From Entomortierella parvispora (taxonomy: Eukaryota; Mortierellomycota; Mortierellomycetes; Mortierellales; Mortierellaceae), in the NCBI GenBank assembly GCA_963573315.1, contig CAUYJH010000024.1, positions 1 to 31,546 on the forward strand: a DNA stretch of 31,546 bases, in the 5' to 3' direction. The notes below the pieces were generated by a model. That model made no database searches. It was given only the letters and a program-made list of their open reading frames with translations, and had not been told where the DNA came from. The position numbers and the translations under genes are program-made. Shown one piece after another: positions 10,121 through 24,132 of this stretch (position 1 is its first letter; each line of letters begins with the position of its first letter).

Positions 10121-10454
10121 TTGAAGATGCTGATACAGGGTTCAGTTCCAGCTCCTCCAAGTTCCGGATTCCCCGACACCGATTTGCCACCAATTCGTAT
10201 ATCACGTGTTTTGCATTATCACGTGCTATCTTTCGTTTTTTTTTTTTTTTTCTTGGTGTCCCTCTGGCGACAAAGAGCTGGGACTCGATTCTGAAGAGCT
10301 GCAGGGCTGCTAGAAGGTGTCAAGGATATATTATGATATTTATGATATCTTTTTATTGTTTTTTGGGGGGGAGGAGAGGTTTTATACAGATTTCTAAAAG
10401 AAAAGAGCGAGAGGGGGGGGGGGATAGGGGGGGAGGTGACAAAGAACGACGAGT
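10121..10454. other. Gap between tRNA-Gly and the thiolase 3' end
   Basis: The stretch holds two CACGTG palindromes, a T16 tract (10236-10251) and a G-rich run at about 10410-10435. It probably contains the 3' UTR of the thiolase and the upstream flank of the tRNA gene. No gene is seen. Confidence 0.5.
10201..10225. promoter_or_regulatory. Pair of ATCACGTG E-box motifs
   Basis: ATCACGTG occurs at 10201-10208 and again at 10218-10225, a spacing of 17 bp. CACGTG is the classical site of fungal bHLH factors (Cbf1/Pho4 type). The pair lies about 80 bp upstream of the tRNA-Gly gene and downstream of the thiolase coding end. Function is inferred only from the motif. Confidence 0.4.
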
Positions 10455-12142
10455 TTACTCGCGCTCCCAGAGGGCAGCCATACCCATACCGGTACCGATG
10501 CACATGGTGGTGATGCCGAGCTTGCCGTTCTGGCGCTTCAATTCTGGGAGCAAAGTGGCGATCTGACGAGCACCTGTGCAGCCCAAGGGGTGACCCATGG
10601 CGATGGCACCCCCGACGGGGTTGACCTTGTTGATGTCCAAACCGCACTTCTCGATGGTGAAAACGGCCTGGGAGGCGAAGGCCTCGTTCAACTCAAAGAC
10701 ATCCACATCCTTGATCTGGATACCAGCCTTCTCGCAGACGGCGGGGATGGCGTAGGCGGGACCGACACCCATGATCTTGGGGGCGCATCCGACAACGGCA
10801 GAGGTGATGAACTTTCCGACAATGGGGAGTCCCAACTTCTCGGCAGTCTTGCGCTTCATGAGCAAGACGGCGGCAGCACCATCAGAGACCTGGGAGGCGT
10901 TACCGGCGGTGGTGGCTCCATCAAAGGCAGGGCGCAACTTGGACAAAGACTCGACGGTGGTACCGGCACGGATACCATCATCCTTGGAAACAATGATCTC
11001 CTTCTCGTTGTCCTCGGCATCCTTGATGGTGGTCTTGACAGCGATAATCTCGCTGTCAAACTTGCCCTCGGCCTGGGCCTTGGCAGCCTTCTGGAAGGAG
11101 AGGGCAGCGAAGGCATCCTGCTTGGCACGGGTGACGTTGTACTGGGTGGCGACGTTCTCGGAGGTGATACTTTAAAACAAAGATGAAGAAAGAAGACAGC
11201 GGATTGTTAAAAAAGAGTTGTCACTCTAAAGCATCAAGTGGATGTAGGTGGTGTCACTTGTAGTTCAATGAGAGCAGATCAGATCAGAAAATAGAAGAGT
11301 TCCAATGGTCAACGCGAACTTACCCCATGGGGAGCTGGCAGTCAGCAGCGGCCTCGCAGGCCTCGGGAATCTTCTCGGAGGTCTGGGCGGCCATGGCGGA
11401 GGCACCGTATCCCAAGGTCATGGACTCGACACCGGCACCGATACCAATGTCAATCAAACCGGTCTGGATGTGAGTGGCAATGTTGACGACGGCCTGGAGA
11501 CCGGAAGAGCACTGACGGTTGGTGGTGTAGATCGAGGTCTTCTCGGGGTATCCGGCGTAGAGAGCAGCCATGCGGGAGACGGTGGCACCACCGGCAGCCT
11601 GGAGAACGTTTCCGACGCAAATGTCGTCAACGATGGAGGGGTCGATCTTGGTGCGGTCCTTGATGGCAACGAGGACAGCGGCCAAAAGATCCTCACTATG
11701 GGTTAACGAGAAGAACATCCACAAAAGGAAGCAAAAAGTATTAAAGCGACATTCCGTACCAGATCAAAGTGGAAAAACGCGGTTCGGGGTCCCAAGGACG
11801 AGTCGATCGGTCGGTCGGTCCTGTTTGGTGCGTCCTTCCAGACCGCCCTTGATCCAATTGGAAGACCCTCGCTCCGTGTCCTGGTACGCCTGTAGGGGTT
11901 TTTTTTGTCGTCTCCTGAGTGCGAGGTCCGTGTGAAGTGAACACAGCGGAAGGACAAACAACTTACGGGACGGTGTCCTTGAAGCCACCCTTCTTGCCAC
12001 GGGTCATGGGAGTACGGACGGCATCGACAATGACAACATCGTCAGCGGACTTGACGCCAATCTTTGTGGGGATGTTGGAGGTCTGGGCAGCGGTGGGCTG
12101 GACAGTCAAGTGGGAAGAGATTTGAGCAAGACGGGAAGACAT
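10455..12142 (-). CDS. POT1: Peroxisomal 3-ketoacyl-CoA thiolase (acetyl-CoA C-acyltransferase) with PTS2
   Basis: Exons are 12142..11967, 11695..11324 and 11169..10455. The introns (271 and 154 nt) join in frame to give 420 residues, the normal length for yeast Pot1/Fox3. It catalyses the last step of peroxisomal beta-oxidation, splitting 3-ketoacyl-CoA with CoA into acetyl-CoA and a shortened acyl-CoA. The N-terminus MSSRLAQISSHL contains a perfect PTS2, R4-L5-x5-H11-L12, so import is expected through the Pex7 receptor. Catalytic residues are C121 (NRQCSSGLQ, acyl-enzyme), H376 (AMGHPLGCTGARQ) and C406 (TTMCIGTGMG). The NEAFA block is also present. The family works as a homodimer. A TATA box lies 101 bases upstream of the start. 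The name is by homology to the yeast gene; a cytosolic acetoacetyl-CoA thiolase is less likely given the PTS2. Confidence 0.95.
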
Positions 12143-12242
12143 TGTGAAGTATATGTGAGTAGGGATGGGGTATGAAATGAATGAGGAGAAAAGAAAAGGA
12201 AAATTAAAAAAGGGAGAGTGGGGGAAGAAGTGGGGTGGAGGG

Positions 12243-12249
12243 TTTTATA
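12243..12249 (-). promoter_or_regulatory. TATA box of the thiolase gene
   Basis: TATAAAA reads on the minus strand about 100 bases before the thiolase ATG. This leaves room for a 5' UTR of about 70 bases. The sequence beyond it (12260-12540) is presumably the regulated upstream region; I could not find a perfect CGG-N15-18-CCG oleate-type element. Confidence 0.6.
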
Positions 12250-13288
12250 TGATCAAGGCCGATGATCGAACAAACAGGAGCAAGGAACGAACAGAACGAA
12301 CGAAGCGGGAGTCGTGTCACGGGTTGGCCACGGAGTGCGAGTGAGGGGAGAAAGGTTGCCAACCTTGTTTCTCTCCACCCACGGCCAACGCAGCAGCGCA
12401 AAGTGACCGGGGACGAGCAATTGCACGCAGACCGAGTCGCCGGCAAGTTGACCGTGGAAAGAGAAGCAAAGGAGGAAGGAAGGGAAGGGCAGCAAGAGGG
12501 AGCGGGAGATGATCAGCCGAAAGAAAACCTCCTTCAATAGGAAATGACATCGGCCTCAGGCGATGGATTCGCTTTCCATTGGCACGTGAAAAAAACTAAT
12601 TTTTTGATTTTTGGTGTCTCTGTGCCTGTCCGCCTGCTGCTCAGGAAGATCCCAATAGGCAGGTCCCTTTGCTCCTCCAATGCCATGTGCGCAGGTGGCT
12701 GACGACAAGGGTGCACTTTAGCCAGTTCGGTGCGCTTCTCCGCCTGTCCATTTTTGCTGCCAGCTCAGCAATTCCCCACATGCCAGAGCTTGTTCTCTTC
12801 CTTCCCACCCTTTGTTTGTTCCTTGGAGCCATTGTGCTGCAGAGAGTGGCAGTTGAAAAACACAAGCCTCTCCGCGACTTTCTTCTTTTCCCCTCTCCTT
12901 TCCAAAAAGGTACATCCCCTGCCCTCATATTTCGTCATCATGATATGATCCGCGTCTCGCATGGTAGAGATATAAAGACCCTTTTTATCATCTTTTTTCT
13001 TCTAGTCGCTCCGCCTCATCTCTCTTGTTTGAAGAATGGAAAAGAGGCAAAGAATGCCACTCTAGTGCTAATGGCAGCGAAAGGAATAAAGTCTTTGTGG
13101 AGAAATAAAGAAGCTTTACGGTCCTTGAACATGTCTCGGTCGTTTTTGGTCACACAAATTTTCCAAGATCCTCCACAAAACGTTCACCACTTCATCTGCA
13201 GCTCATCGTCAACCGTTGCACTGGAACGTTGTGGGGACGCAGCTTTTTTTTTATATTTTGTTGTTTTTTTAGCCGTTATCATTAGTTT
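12250..13288. other. Intergenic region: thiolase upstream region and antiporter 3' flank
   Basis: There is no convincing gene. The 12250-12540 part is GA-rich on the plus strand. One CACGTG lies at about 12582-12587. An open frame of 262 codons on the plus strand (12669-13457) runs over the antiporter's last exon and has no recognisable domain, so I do not call it. Confidence 0.5.
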
Positions 13289-16200
13289 TCAACTGCCAAA
13301 CTCCTTCTTCAATGTTTTGAACAAGTCGCCAAGATTGCGGTGTCCAGAGCCTGTCGAGCTCACAGAGTTTGTCCTCAATGTGGCTCCTTTTCTTCCTTCT
13401 CCTCCATCTCCATCTCCAATGCCGGCACCATTACTTGTGGCACGCTCCGTGGTCTGATCTGTGACACCACACGTTTTCTCTACCGTATCATGAGGATGGA
13501 CATGCTCTTGATCCGAATGCCGCCGTCGTTCTTCCATCGCCTTTTCCTCCAGTGCCTTCTCCACCAGAACCCGATCCTTACCCTCAATGTTATGAACTGC
13601 CGTCCGAATCATGCCATTGTCCTCTTCGCGTTCCACTTCGTGGAAATTTGAAACAGATGGGATTCTTCCTCGAGGTGCATGATCATGTCCTTGACTGTGG
13701 AAAGGGAGCAATAACTTTGCAGAGGAAGGAGAGGGTGAAAGTGACTGGGATAGACCCGTTTGTTGTTGTTGTTGGAATCCTCTTACATTGGGTTGTTGAC
13801 TCTGATAATGGATCGCGGCTGGTGATTGTAACACGGAATGGGCTTGTTGGGGTGAGGTAGCAGAGCTGGAACTGGAGATGATATCAGACGGTCGAACATT
13901 CAATCCTTGACTGGCAGGATGGCTTTCGCGCAGCGATTCGATCAAGCCCGGATCCTTGTAGTCTCGATAACCGGAATGAGGTTGATTCGTCGAGTCAACG
14001 GAAGAAGAGTAGCTGCAGGGTACACTGCCGCCGTCAATACTGATCCCGTCTCCTGATCCCATGCCAGCGAAAGCGCTGTTGCTTCGTTCGGATGCTGCAC
14101 TGGCAACGCGGGTCAAGGGAATAATACCGCTGTTCCCGATACCCATTCCTACTCCAGCACCTGCGACAACACCAGTTGTTCCCCCGACGCCAACACCACT
14201 GGCAGAATAGTTGGGGCTACGATTGCCAGCTCCTTTGCCCCAGGCTGCTTCCCTCATTTCCTGAACGACATCTTCTAATGTTCGCGTGTTGTTTGTGTTT
14301 GTACGACTCAATGTCAATCCATCGCCACCAACTCCAACGCCAGAACTAGCACCACTTCCAGCAGAACTAAACAGTCCTGCAGGATTGAATCCTGCTCCTA
14401 AAGATCGGCCATTCAACGATCGTTGATCATATCCAATCGACCTCTGACTCTGGCCATCATATCCAATTGTCCGCTGCTGCGAGTCGTCTTCCATGAGTCC
14501 ACCGGTACTCGAACCGCTAATTGTCGGTGGTCGCAGGACGATATCATCTCCAATGTTGATATGTGGCAACCGGGTCACAACATGGGAACTCTCTTCTCGT
14601 TTCCGGGACCAGGTTCTCGTGTACTTGTATTGCAGATGCAACAATGGAACCGTGACTCCGTGAATCAAAACACTGGAGAGAACCAGGAACATGACAATAG
14701 GCCAGACCACGGAGCGTACCCGCAAGAGCCGGTCCACATTGTGTGGATTCTCGCCTATATTGTTTGGATTGGTCATTCCGGCTGTGACCTTGGAGAAAAA
14801 GACGGCACCGACGCCAATGGGACCAAACCATCCGGCAAAGGCAGCCTCACGACGAGTGGCCAGGGCTGGGATAAAAGGTTTCAAGGCGACGACAAAGGGC
14901 ATTCGGCGAAGGAGGAGCACTAGAGTCGCGAGGACAATTAGACGCCAGACCGTGAGTCCGAGTGTGGGGTCGTGAAAACTGGAAAAGGGGATCGAGGCTC
15001 CAATGTAGACAAAGCAAGCCAAGTTGAGAAGCATATCAATGGTTTCCTGGATATGCGCCTCTGCAATCTCGTTCGAAAACCAGTCGCTATCAACAAGAGC
15101 GATGGGTGAAGACATTAAGGAGAGTTAAGGACAGGCATTTCGTTTTCTTGTCTCTAGTGCGCAATTGTGTTTTTTGGTCACTTACTCCCAAGCAAAGACG
15201 TTGCCTGCGATGAAGCAGGCCAAGAGATCATCCGAGGCCAGAATACTGACACAGCCTGCCACGGCCAAGGCCAAGGCGATCGAAAACACCAAGAACGACT
15301 CCTTGTCAATCAGGTTCCTAAAAAAGGAAACAGGAGGGTCACACACTGTAGATCAGTCTTCTCGTCTGCGGTTGGATTGGATTGTGGTTGCTTGTGGTCC
15401 ACTTTCTCACCCCTTCAAGAAGATCTACCGGTTTTCTTTTTTACCTATTCTTGGCTCCCTTCACCAGCTTGCGGGCCGCAGCACCGATTAATCCTCCAAG
15501 AACGATACTCAACAGGATCTGGTATGCCCAGACCAAATAGAACCACTGTGCAAAAGCCTGACCCATGGATGGTTCCCGCATGATGTACAATCCCAGGAAC
15601 AAAAACGGCAAGCCCATTCCATCATTGATGCCTGACTCTGCCGACAACAGATATCGGATCCTGGGCGGGACATGTTTCTCTGCAAACCGACCCTTGACCA
15701 CTGAGTTGGACAGGACAGGATCGGTTGGGGTTACACAAGCGGCCAGGACCATGGATTCTACAAAGTCCAAGTCCGGAATCAACCCCCAAATCAAGAGGGC
15801 AGAGGTGAGCCACATCAAGACCATAAGCGGCACAATCATCATGAAAAGCGAACGTCTCTCCTTGACCATGTACGATCTAAAAGAAAGGGTGGTTAGGGAG
15901 AGATAAGGAAGGGGGTGGGGAAGAGGGGAGAAAGGAGGAGCAGGAGGAGAGCGGAGGGTCAGTTCCAGGGTGTAGATTCCTCCTTTGCATTTTTAGCATG
16001 GACAACAATGTGGACGCCAGTACCGAGGCAGAGACACTCCTGCAGCCATGACTTGGACAGCAATCACAATCCTGGTGAACTCCAATGTTACACCATCAAA
16101 GTTTTTCCATGACATGGGATCAAATATCCCTATTGCGTAAGGTCCAATGATGATCCCGAAGGCCGTTGACACAACTAGTTGAAGTGGTAGCAGGCGTGTT

Positions 16201-16903
16201 ATTTTAAAAGAAGGGGGAAGATTTGATGGTTACTATCGATTTCTGCAATGTTTACCAACTAAATGTCGGTACTGAGGTAGGGTTATCATGTCCTTTCGTC
16301 ATTGCTGCCAAGGGATACAACAAAGAAAAGTGCATTGCTGAGGGTTGTGGATGAAAGATCAACGACCTCAAAAAGGCTAACAACAAAGGATCAACTGTAT
16401 TATGAAGATCAAGCGGAGAGTCGCGAATCAGCGAAACCAAGAAACCAAGAAACAACACAAAAAAAGAGGTGGCGAAACGATACTAGCGTAGACCTGATAT
16501 ATACGCGCTAGCGTCAAAAGAAGAAGAGGGGGTTGGGCTAGATCAAGTTGAGGAGTTGGGAAAAGAAAAGAAAGAAAGATATGAAGAGAGTGAAAGAGGG
16601 AGGAGGACAGGAGAGTTGGGTTCGCGGTCAGCCAGGCCTACAACCAATGTTTGTATCCTTAGGGGACGATGGCCATATATGCCTTTGCTTCCCGTTCCTG
16701 GGGTGCATGGTCTCTCCCGGACTCTGTCCATTGAACGAATGAGGACAAGAGGAACTAATAATAACAAATAAGGACTTACATGCCTCGGAGATGAACAGTT
16801 TTTCTTTGACGAACAAACTGACCAGCCCGAAAAAGATGATGAAGCATCCTAGAAGTGCGTATGCAACATGTTCTGGCGCCGTGTCCAGCACCACATGCAT
16901 CAT
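13289..16903 (-). CDS. NHA1: Plasma-membrane-type Na+/H+ antiporter (Nha1/Sod2, CPA1 family)
   Basis: Exons are 16903..16780, 16174..16024, 15876..15445, 15317..15186 and 15086..13289. All junctions are in frame, giving 878 residues. The first intron is long (605 nt). The membrane part, residues 1 to about 430, has a dozen hydrophobic segments. It carries the family's ion-site acidic residues: D144 in TPTDPVL, D177 in AESGINDG, and the pair D265-D266 in ASDDLLACF. The D-D pair and its placement match fission yeast Sod2 and yeast Nha1. The product exchanges cytosolic Na+/K+ for protons and supports salt and pH tolerance. The cytosolic tail (about 430-878) is long, Ser/Gly/Gln-rich and presumably disordered, with a charged Glu/Lys/Arg helix near residues 780-810. 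Long tails are known in this family and are thought to be regulatory. A TATA box is found 436 bases upstream. Confidence 0.93.
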
Positions 16904-18129
16904 CTTTTAAAACCGAAAGGCGATTGCCGATCAAAACGTTGGGGATTGCTGTTTCTGTTGTGTCCTGATTAGGTTTGCGCACGGAGGACAGGAGGGAACG
17001 GAAGGAAGGAAAGGTAGGACTACAGTGAAGAGAGAGACAAAGAGAGAAGAGCCGTTGCCCTGTGCGCTGGCAGTTTTTGTCTGTGCGTGGTTGCGCGATG
17101 GAGTGGCGAAGAAAATTAAAAAGGGAGAAGAATCGATTCTCTCTTGTGTTTTGGGGTATGAGGGCCGGAGAAGGAGCGGAATGTAAAGCAACAGAGAGGG
17201 TGAGAATGATATCAAGTCGAAAGGTCGGTATCAAAAACCACAAATCGATCAATGGGTATAGAGTGATGATGGGTTGATGGGGGTATCGGTGGAGTGCAGT
17301 GCACAGGGCAGGATGGGTGGAGGACGGAAGGCCTGTACTTTTATAGCCAGCACAGGACAGACATGGAAAAGGAGCTCGAAAAGAGGGGCGGAGGAAGAAA
17401 AGATGAGCAAAGAATGAATCGAATTAGAAAAAAAAAAAAGGAATGGCGCATGCGAATGTCAATGGGACAAAGAACGAGCAGATTCTAATCAACCGTTCTT
17501 CACCTCACTCAATAAAAAGGAAAGAAAGAAAATATTCCCTTGTTGTTGTAGTGTGGATGATATGGGGTGTGTTGTTTGTTTTGCAGTATGGAGATGATTT
17601 CCTGTCTAAATTTCTTTGGTGTCTTGTCAGTCCCTTTCTTTTTTCCTGCCTTCCTTCTATCTGGAAAGAAGGGAGGGGCGGATGACTATGACGGCACCGA
17701 GTGCAACGGCTAAAAGAACAATGTGAGGGGAACGCTGAAAAAGTGAACAGCAGATGAAAGGGAAAGAAGGAACGTTCGATCGTGGCAATGATCCTGCAAC
17801 GATCTCCCTTTTCCATTATCCTTGTTCTCGCAATGGCAATGACATCGTTCTCTGCCGTTTGCACGCGATTTGACCGCGGATAATGAAGTACGCGTGTCAT
17901 ATTCCAGGGGTGAGTGAGTGAAACCAAGATGCCACAGCCACTCCCCTCTCTCCGTGCAATCGAGCATCCCCACAAAACATTCCCATTTTGCCCAAACCGT
18001 TTTTTTATGGTATTTTGTTTTGATTATATTATTTAGACTATTTATAATACTAGCTTTTTTAAAATTTAGTCAAGTCTTTTGCCCCTTCCAAAAAAAAAAC
18101 AGAACTGGTCTTTTCGTTCCTGTGGATTA
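16904..18129. other. Intergenic region: antiporter leader/promoter and Hsp70-like 3' flank
   Basis: No gene is seen. From the antiporter side it is CT-rich on the minus strand to about 17250, then comes the TATA box, then mixed sequence. The 18000-18100 part is very AT-rich (AATA and TATT runs, A9 tract) and probably holds the 3' end signals of the Hsp70-like gene. Confidence 0.5.
17339..17345 (-). promoter_or_regulatory. Probable TATA box of the antiporter gene
   Basis: TATAAAA reads on the minus strand, 436 bases before the antiporter ATG. If used, the 5' UTR would be about 400 bases and pyrimidine-rich on the coding strand (16950-17250). Confidence 0.4.
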
Positions 18130-21012
<2,883 letters not shown>

Positions 21013-21669
21013 TCTGAGTATAATAGTTTGGCGTTCAGTTAAAAAAAGGGGACGCGCCAAGGAAGAAGTTGTCGCGTCTTGTTGTCGGGTCGGGGTATAT
21101 TTCAATTGGGCAGTGAATGGTCTGGGTTCCCTAGAAAGCGTCAGGTTTGCTGTTCACCGGGAATAAGGGCCGAGAGGTCTCTCCGGGGTTAAGAGCTGCT
21201 TTCAATTGATGGGATCTGATATCAGGTCGAGAAGGGAGCGACGGACAAGAGAATGGAAACAGAAAGGGTCGCTGCTTTCAACTGATGGGATCTGATATCG
21301 GGTCGAGAAGGAAGCGATGGCCTAGAAAATGGAAAAAGAAAGGGTACGAATGAGACAAGTGGAAGATGGTGAGAACGAGGGGAGGAACAAATGAGAGAGG
21401 TAGAAGGGCTGAATAAGAAAAAGGAGAAAAGTCTCTTCTTCACTTGCCCCAAACCCGCATTCTGTCGTTGCTCAAACTCTACTTTTCCTTTACGCACAAC
21501 CGAATCTGCATCGATCCCTGGCCAGAAAAACAAGAATGGGAGGGTGGGGCTCTGAAGAATTGAATGGCGGCGTGCCTAAATTTGCACTGCCTCTTCCGAG
21601 TTATTCAAGCACGTTGATTTGTCATGGCTAGGGGGGATATTTTTTCTTTATCTTGGACAAGGGTCGACT
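21013..21669. other. Intergenic region upstream of the Hsp70-like gene
   Basis: This is the promoter side of the Hsp70-like gene and the 3' flank of the PARP-like gene. It holds a 76-bp tandem duplication and no gene. The plus strand is purine-rich between 21190 and 21430. Confidence 0.5.
21195..21346. repeat. 76-bp tandem duplication in the upstream region
   Basis: Copies begin at 21195 and 21271. Both start GCTGCTTTCAA(T/C)TGATGGG and continue through TCTGATATC(A/G)GGTCGAGAAG to AGAAAGGGT. They differ by about ten substitutions, so the duplication is moderately old. It lies about 180-330 bases upstream of the Hsp70-like start. Confidence 0.85.
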
Positions 21670-23125
21670 CTATACAACCTTGTATAGGACCATGGCCAGG
21701 GGTATCATCGCATCCGCAGCAAAGACTCCGTACTCCTCCCCTGCCGTCAATCCGCCTTGATTGGCATCGTTCGGATTGCATACTTCCCGCCTGACCACAT
21801 CCCAACCTTTTGGAGGTCGCTTCATCTTGTCTGCACTTTTAGGGACATCGTAAACTCGTCCTAGTGCTGCAAATGTCAAGATCATGCATTGGACTCTGTT
21901 CTCTGGATCGTATACTGGCTCCTTCTTGGATCCCGAAGTCAATGCTCTAGTTGTCATCAGTTGGTCGTGCGCCCTTGATGAATTCGGTGAGAGGTAGATA
22001 AGCTTGTCTCTAACGGGTTATCACAGCATCAGAACCAGAGCAGATGTTAACAATTGTGAGTGGTTCCTTTGGAAAATGTCTGTACCGCCACCAAAAAAAA
22101 AAAAAAAAAAAAAAAAAAAAGACTTACTTTGAAAGAAGGTGTTCATATCCATCGTTGAAAATGAAGCAACTATCACATTTGTCTTGCATGCAGTTTCGGT
22201 ACATGCCCTCTAAACCGAGCTTGCATCGGAGATCGGTGGCGTGCCAAAGTGGCCTGCAAACGCGCTTGTCCCAGCTCTGACTTTCAAGGTACCGGTCGAA
22301 ACTGGACGCTGTCAACGGATGGATAGGAATGAAGTTCAAACACTGAACGCGGGGTCCTCGTTGATCCAGCTCATCTGGGATCCAAGTTGAATAAAAGTAG
22401 TCCAGAATGGTTCGCGTCAGTGGCGACTTTTGACTCGTGTCCAGAGGCAGTGTCATGGGCAGACGCGAGGCCATGCAGTAAAGATGAATCGAAGGGCAAG
22501 TCGGTGCCAGTCTGAAAAGCTCTTGCCGTTGATGAGCCAAGATTTCCGGAGGGGGTTGTTGGCTGTAAGGCGAAACTGTATGACAAAGGAAGCACTCGCA
22601 CACGGATTCAGGAGGCAATGTCGTGGGCATGTCTGCCTTGGGCTTGATTCTACTAGGACGAACGGGGGGGGCAAGGGCGAGAGGCGAGGTAGCCAGCGGT
22701 GAGGACCCTGCAGTCATCTTGCGATGCGAAGTGCGCTGAGGGGGGGCAAGAGGAGAAGGCGGCAAGCTATTGTTGGCCGAGACGGGTCTGGAGGGGATGA
22801 AGGCGGCAACAGGTGTAGAGGTATTGGACTGCAGAGATAATGAGGAAACGGATCCAAGAGAAGAGGAGGAAGGGTTCTGGCTTTGTCTTGATGGCTGGGA
22901 CGGTTGTGGCGAGTATGACTGCATGGGTCTTTGGGGCAACTGTTGAAGCTGGTCCTGTCCAGAGGAAGGGCGGGGAGGTACCGGAAGATACGGCGATGTG
23001 GTGCGCGAGGACTGAGGCTGGGGGGTAATTAAGGACATGTTTTGAGGAGGTGGGATCCAGGCACCTGTCGAAGTTGCTGTAGGCCGAGTGGCAAGCGGGT
23101 AGGGAGGTTCCTGGGCAGTCTGCAT
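21670..23125 (-). CDS. Probable PARP-like ADP-ribosyltransferase domain protein
   Basis: Exons are 23125..22128 and 22009..21670, joined in frame over a 118-nt intron whose 5' part is T28. The product has 445 residues. Residues 1 to about 185 are Pro/Ser/Gln-rich, probably disordered. A Cys pair follows (CECFLC). The C-terminal half looks like the PARP fold used in fungi. It has an H-containing strand (PLWHATDLRCKLG, H295), a Cys cluster typical of that subfamily (C301, C312, C317, C320), a Y strand (KLIYLSPNSSRAHDQ, Y338), a core strand VQCMILTFAALGRVYD, and a final acidic element EEYGVFAADAMIP (E424/E425). Together they would supply an H-Y-E triad. By family knowledge this would transfer ADP-ribose from NAD+ to a target; substrate and compartment are unknown. 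The match is my own pattern reading, so the call needs a profile search. Confidence 0.6.
22093..22120. repeat. A28 tract (T28 on the coding strand) at an intron start
   Basis: The donor of the PARP-like gene's intron reads GTAAGTC and is followed at once by 28 T on the coding strand. The remaining intron has a normal acceptor ending CCCGTTAG. Confidence 0.95.
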
Positions 23126-23654
23126 TTTCTATGAGGTGGGAACAAGAACTAGGCTGATGCAGGACAAAGAAGAAGGAAAAAAAAAAGGATTTCAGTCAGA
23201 TGCTCATCCTAGATTGGCAAAGAGCTGAACGATCAAATGAAACGGAAGAGCAGGGAGTCGAGAACGCGTGCATCGGGGAAGAGGAGATACACGATGGGTT
23301 GCAGAATGGAAGGGGGACCCTTGAAGGTCTTGCCTTTCGAGTTTCTCCTGGGGGATGTGAGCGTTGAGGAGAAGGTGAGCAGGGGAATGCGACTCTAGAG
23401 ATTCGCTCGTTATTCTTCCATTACAGCCTGGAGGAACCCTTCAACAGGATAGGAGAGAGGAGGGAGGAAGAGGACAAGATTTGAACAAAAGGGAATAGTC
23501 CATAGCTGCAAGAAATGGGCAGGACAGGAGAGGTCAGGCCAACAGCCAGCAACAAGCAGACACAGAGACCCTTTTGGACAAGGAGCAAGAGGAGGAAGAG
23601 AAGGAGGAGAAGATGAAAGGCTCTCATTCCACTTCATTTGTTGGCTCGAGAGAG

Positions 23655-23712
23655 AGTGTAAGAGAGAAAGAGAGAAAGAGAGAAAGAGAGAAAGAGAGAA
23701 AGAGAGAAAGAG
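23655..23712. repeat. Tandem GAGAGAAA repeat
   Basis: About seven 8-bp units of AGAGAGAA type in the purine-rich half of the divergent promoter region. They lie some 530-590 bases upstream of the PARP-like start. Confidence 0.85.
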
Positions 23713-24098
23713 AATGCAAAGAGGAGGATAGATTACCGGCGCAGGGTGGCGTGCACTGGAGGAGGAGGAGGAGGAAGATGTAATGAAGAGCTTGGATGAA
23801 TGTAATGAACAGAGGGAGGGAGAGGAAAGGAAAGAGAATGGGAAAGGTGAAAGGGAAGGTGAGAGAGAGCGCGCACTGCAGGAAGAGAGAGAGAGAGAAA
23901 GAGAAGGGAGAGGAAGAGAGAGAGAGGAAAGAGGGCGCGCAGAATTGACTGGTGATTGACTGATTGCTGCTGATTGCACACTTGCACGTTCTTCACACGG
24001 CACACTGTTTATTATTATCTACTTTGTGTTTGATTGCTGAACACAACAACACAGAGAGACGCGCTCCATCTCTTTCTCTCTTTTCTATCTGTTCTTTC

Positions 24099-24132
24099 TC
24101 TCTCCCTCTCTCTCTCTCTCTCACACACACAC
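24099..24132. repeat. (CT)n-(CA)n compound microsatellite in the kelch gene leader
   Basis: A run of about eleven CT units changes into about five CA units (CACACACACAC). It sits in the presumed 5' leader of the kelch gene. Confidence 0.8.

Noticed and set aside
9829-10566. 245-codon open frame on the plus strand
   Set aside because: It runs through the foldback arm, the antisense of tRNA-Gly, a T16 tract and the antisense of the thiolase end, so it cannot be a real gene.
10590-11186. 198-codon open frame antisense to the thiolase
   Set aside because: Gly/Leu/Asp-rich shadow caused by the strong codon bias of the thiolase exon.
12669-13457. 262-codon open frame on the plus strand
   Set aside because: It overlaps the antiporter's last exon on the other strand, is full of Phe/Leu/Ser runs from CT-rich DNA and shows no domain.
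14423-14923. 166-codon open frame antisense to the antiporter
   Set aside because: Shadow of the last exon of the Na+/H+ antiporter; no independent support.
23410-24003. 197-codon Ser/Leu-rich open frame on the minus strand
   Set aside because: Product of the CT-rich strand of the divergent promoter; contains only low-complexity sequence.
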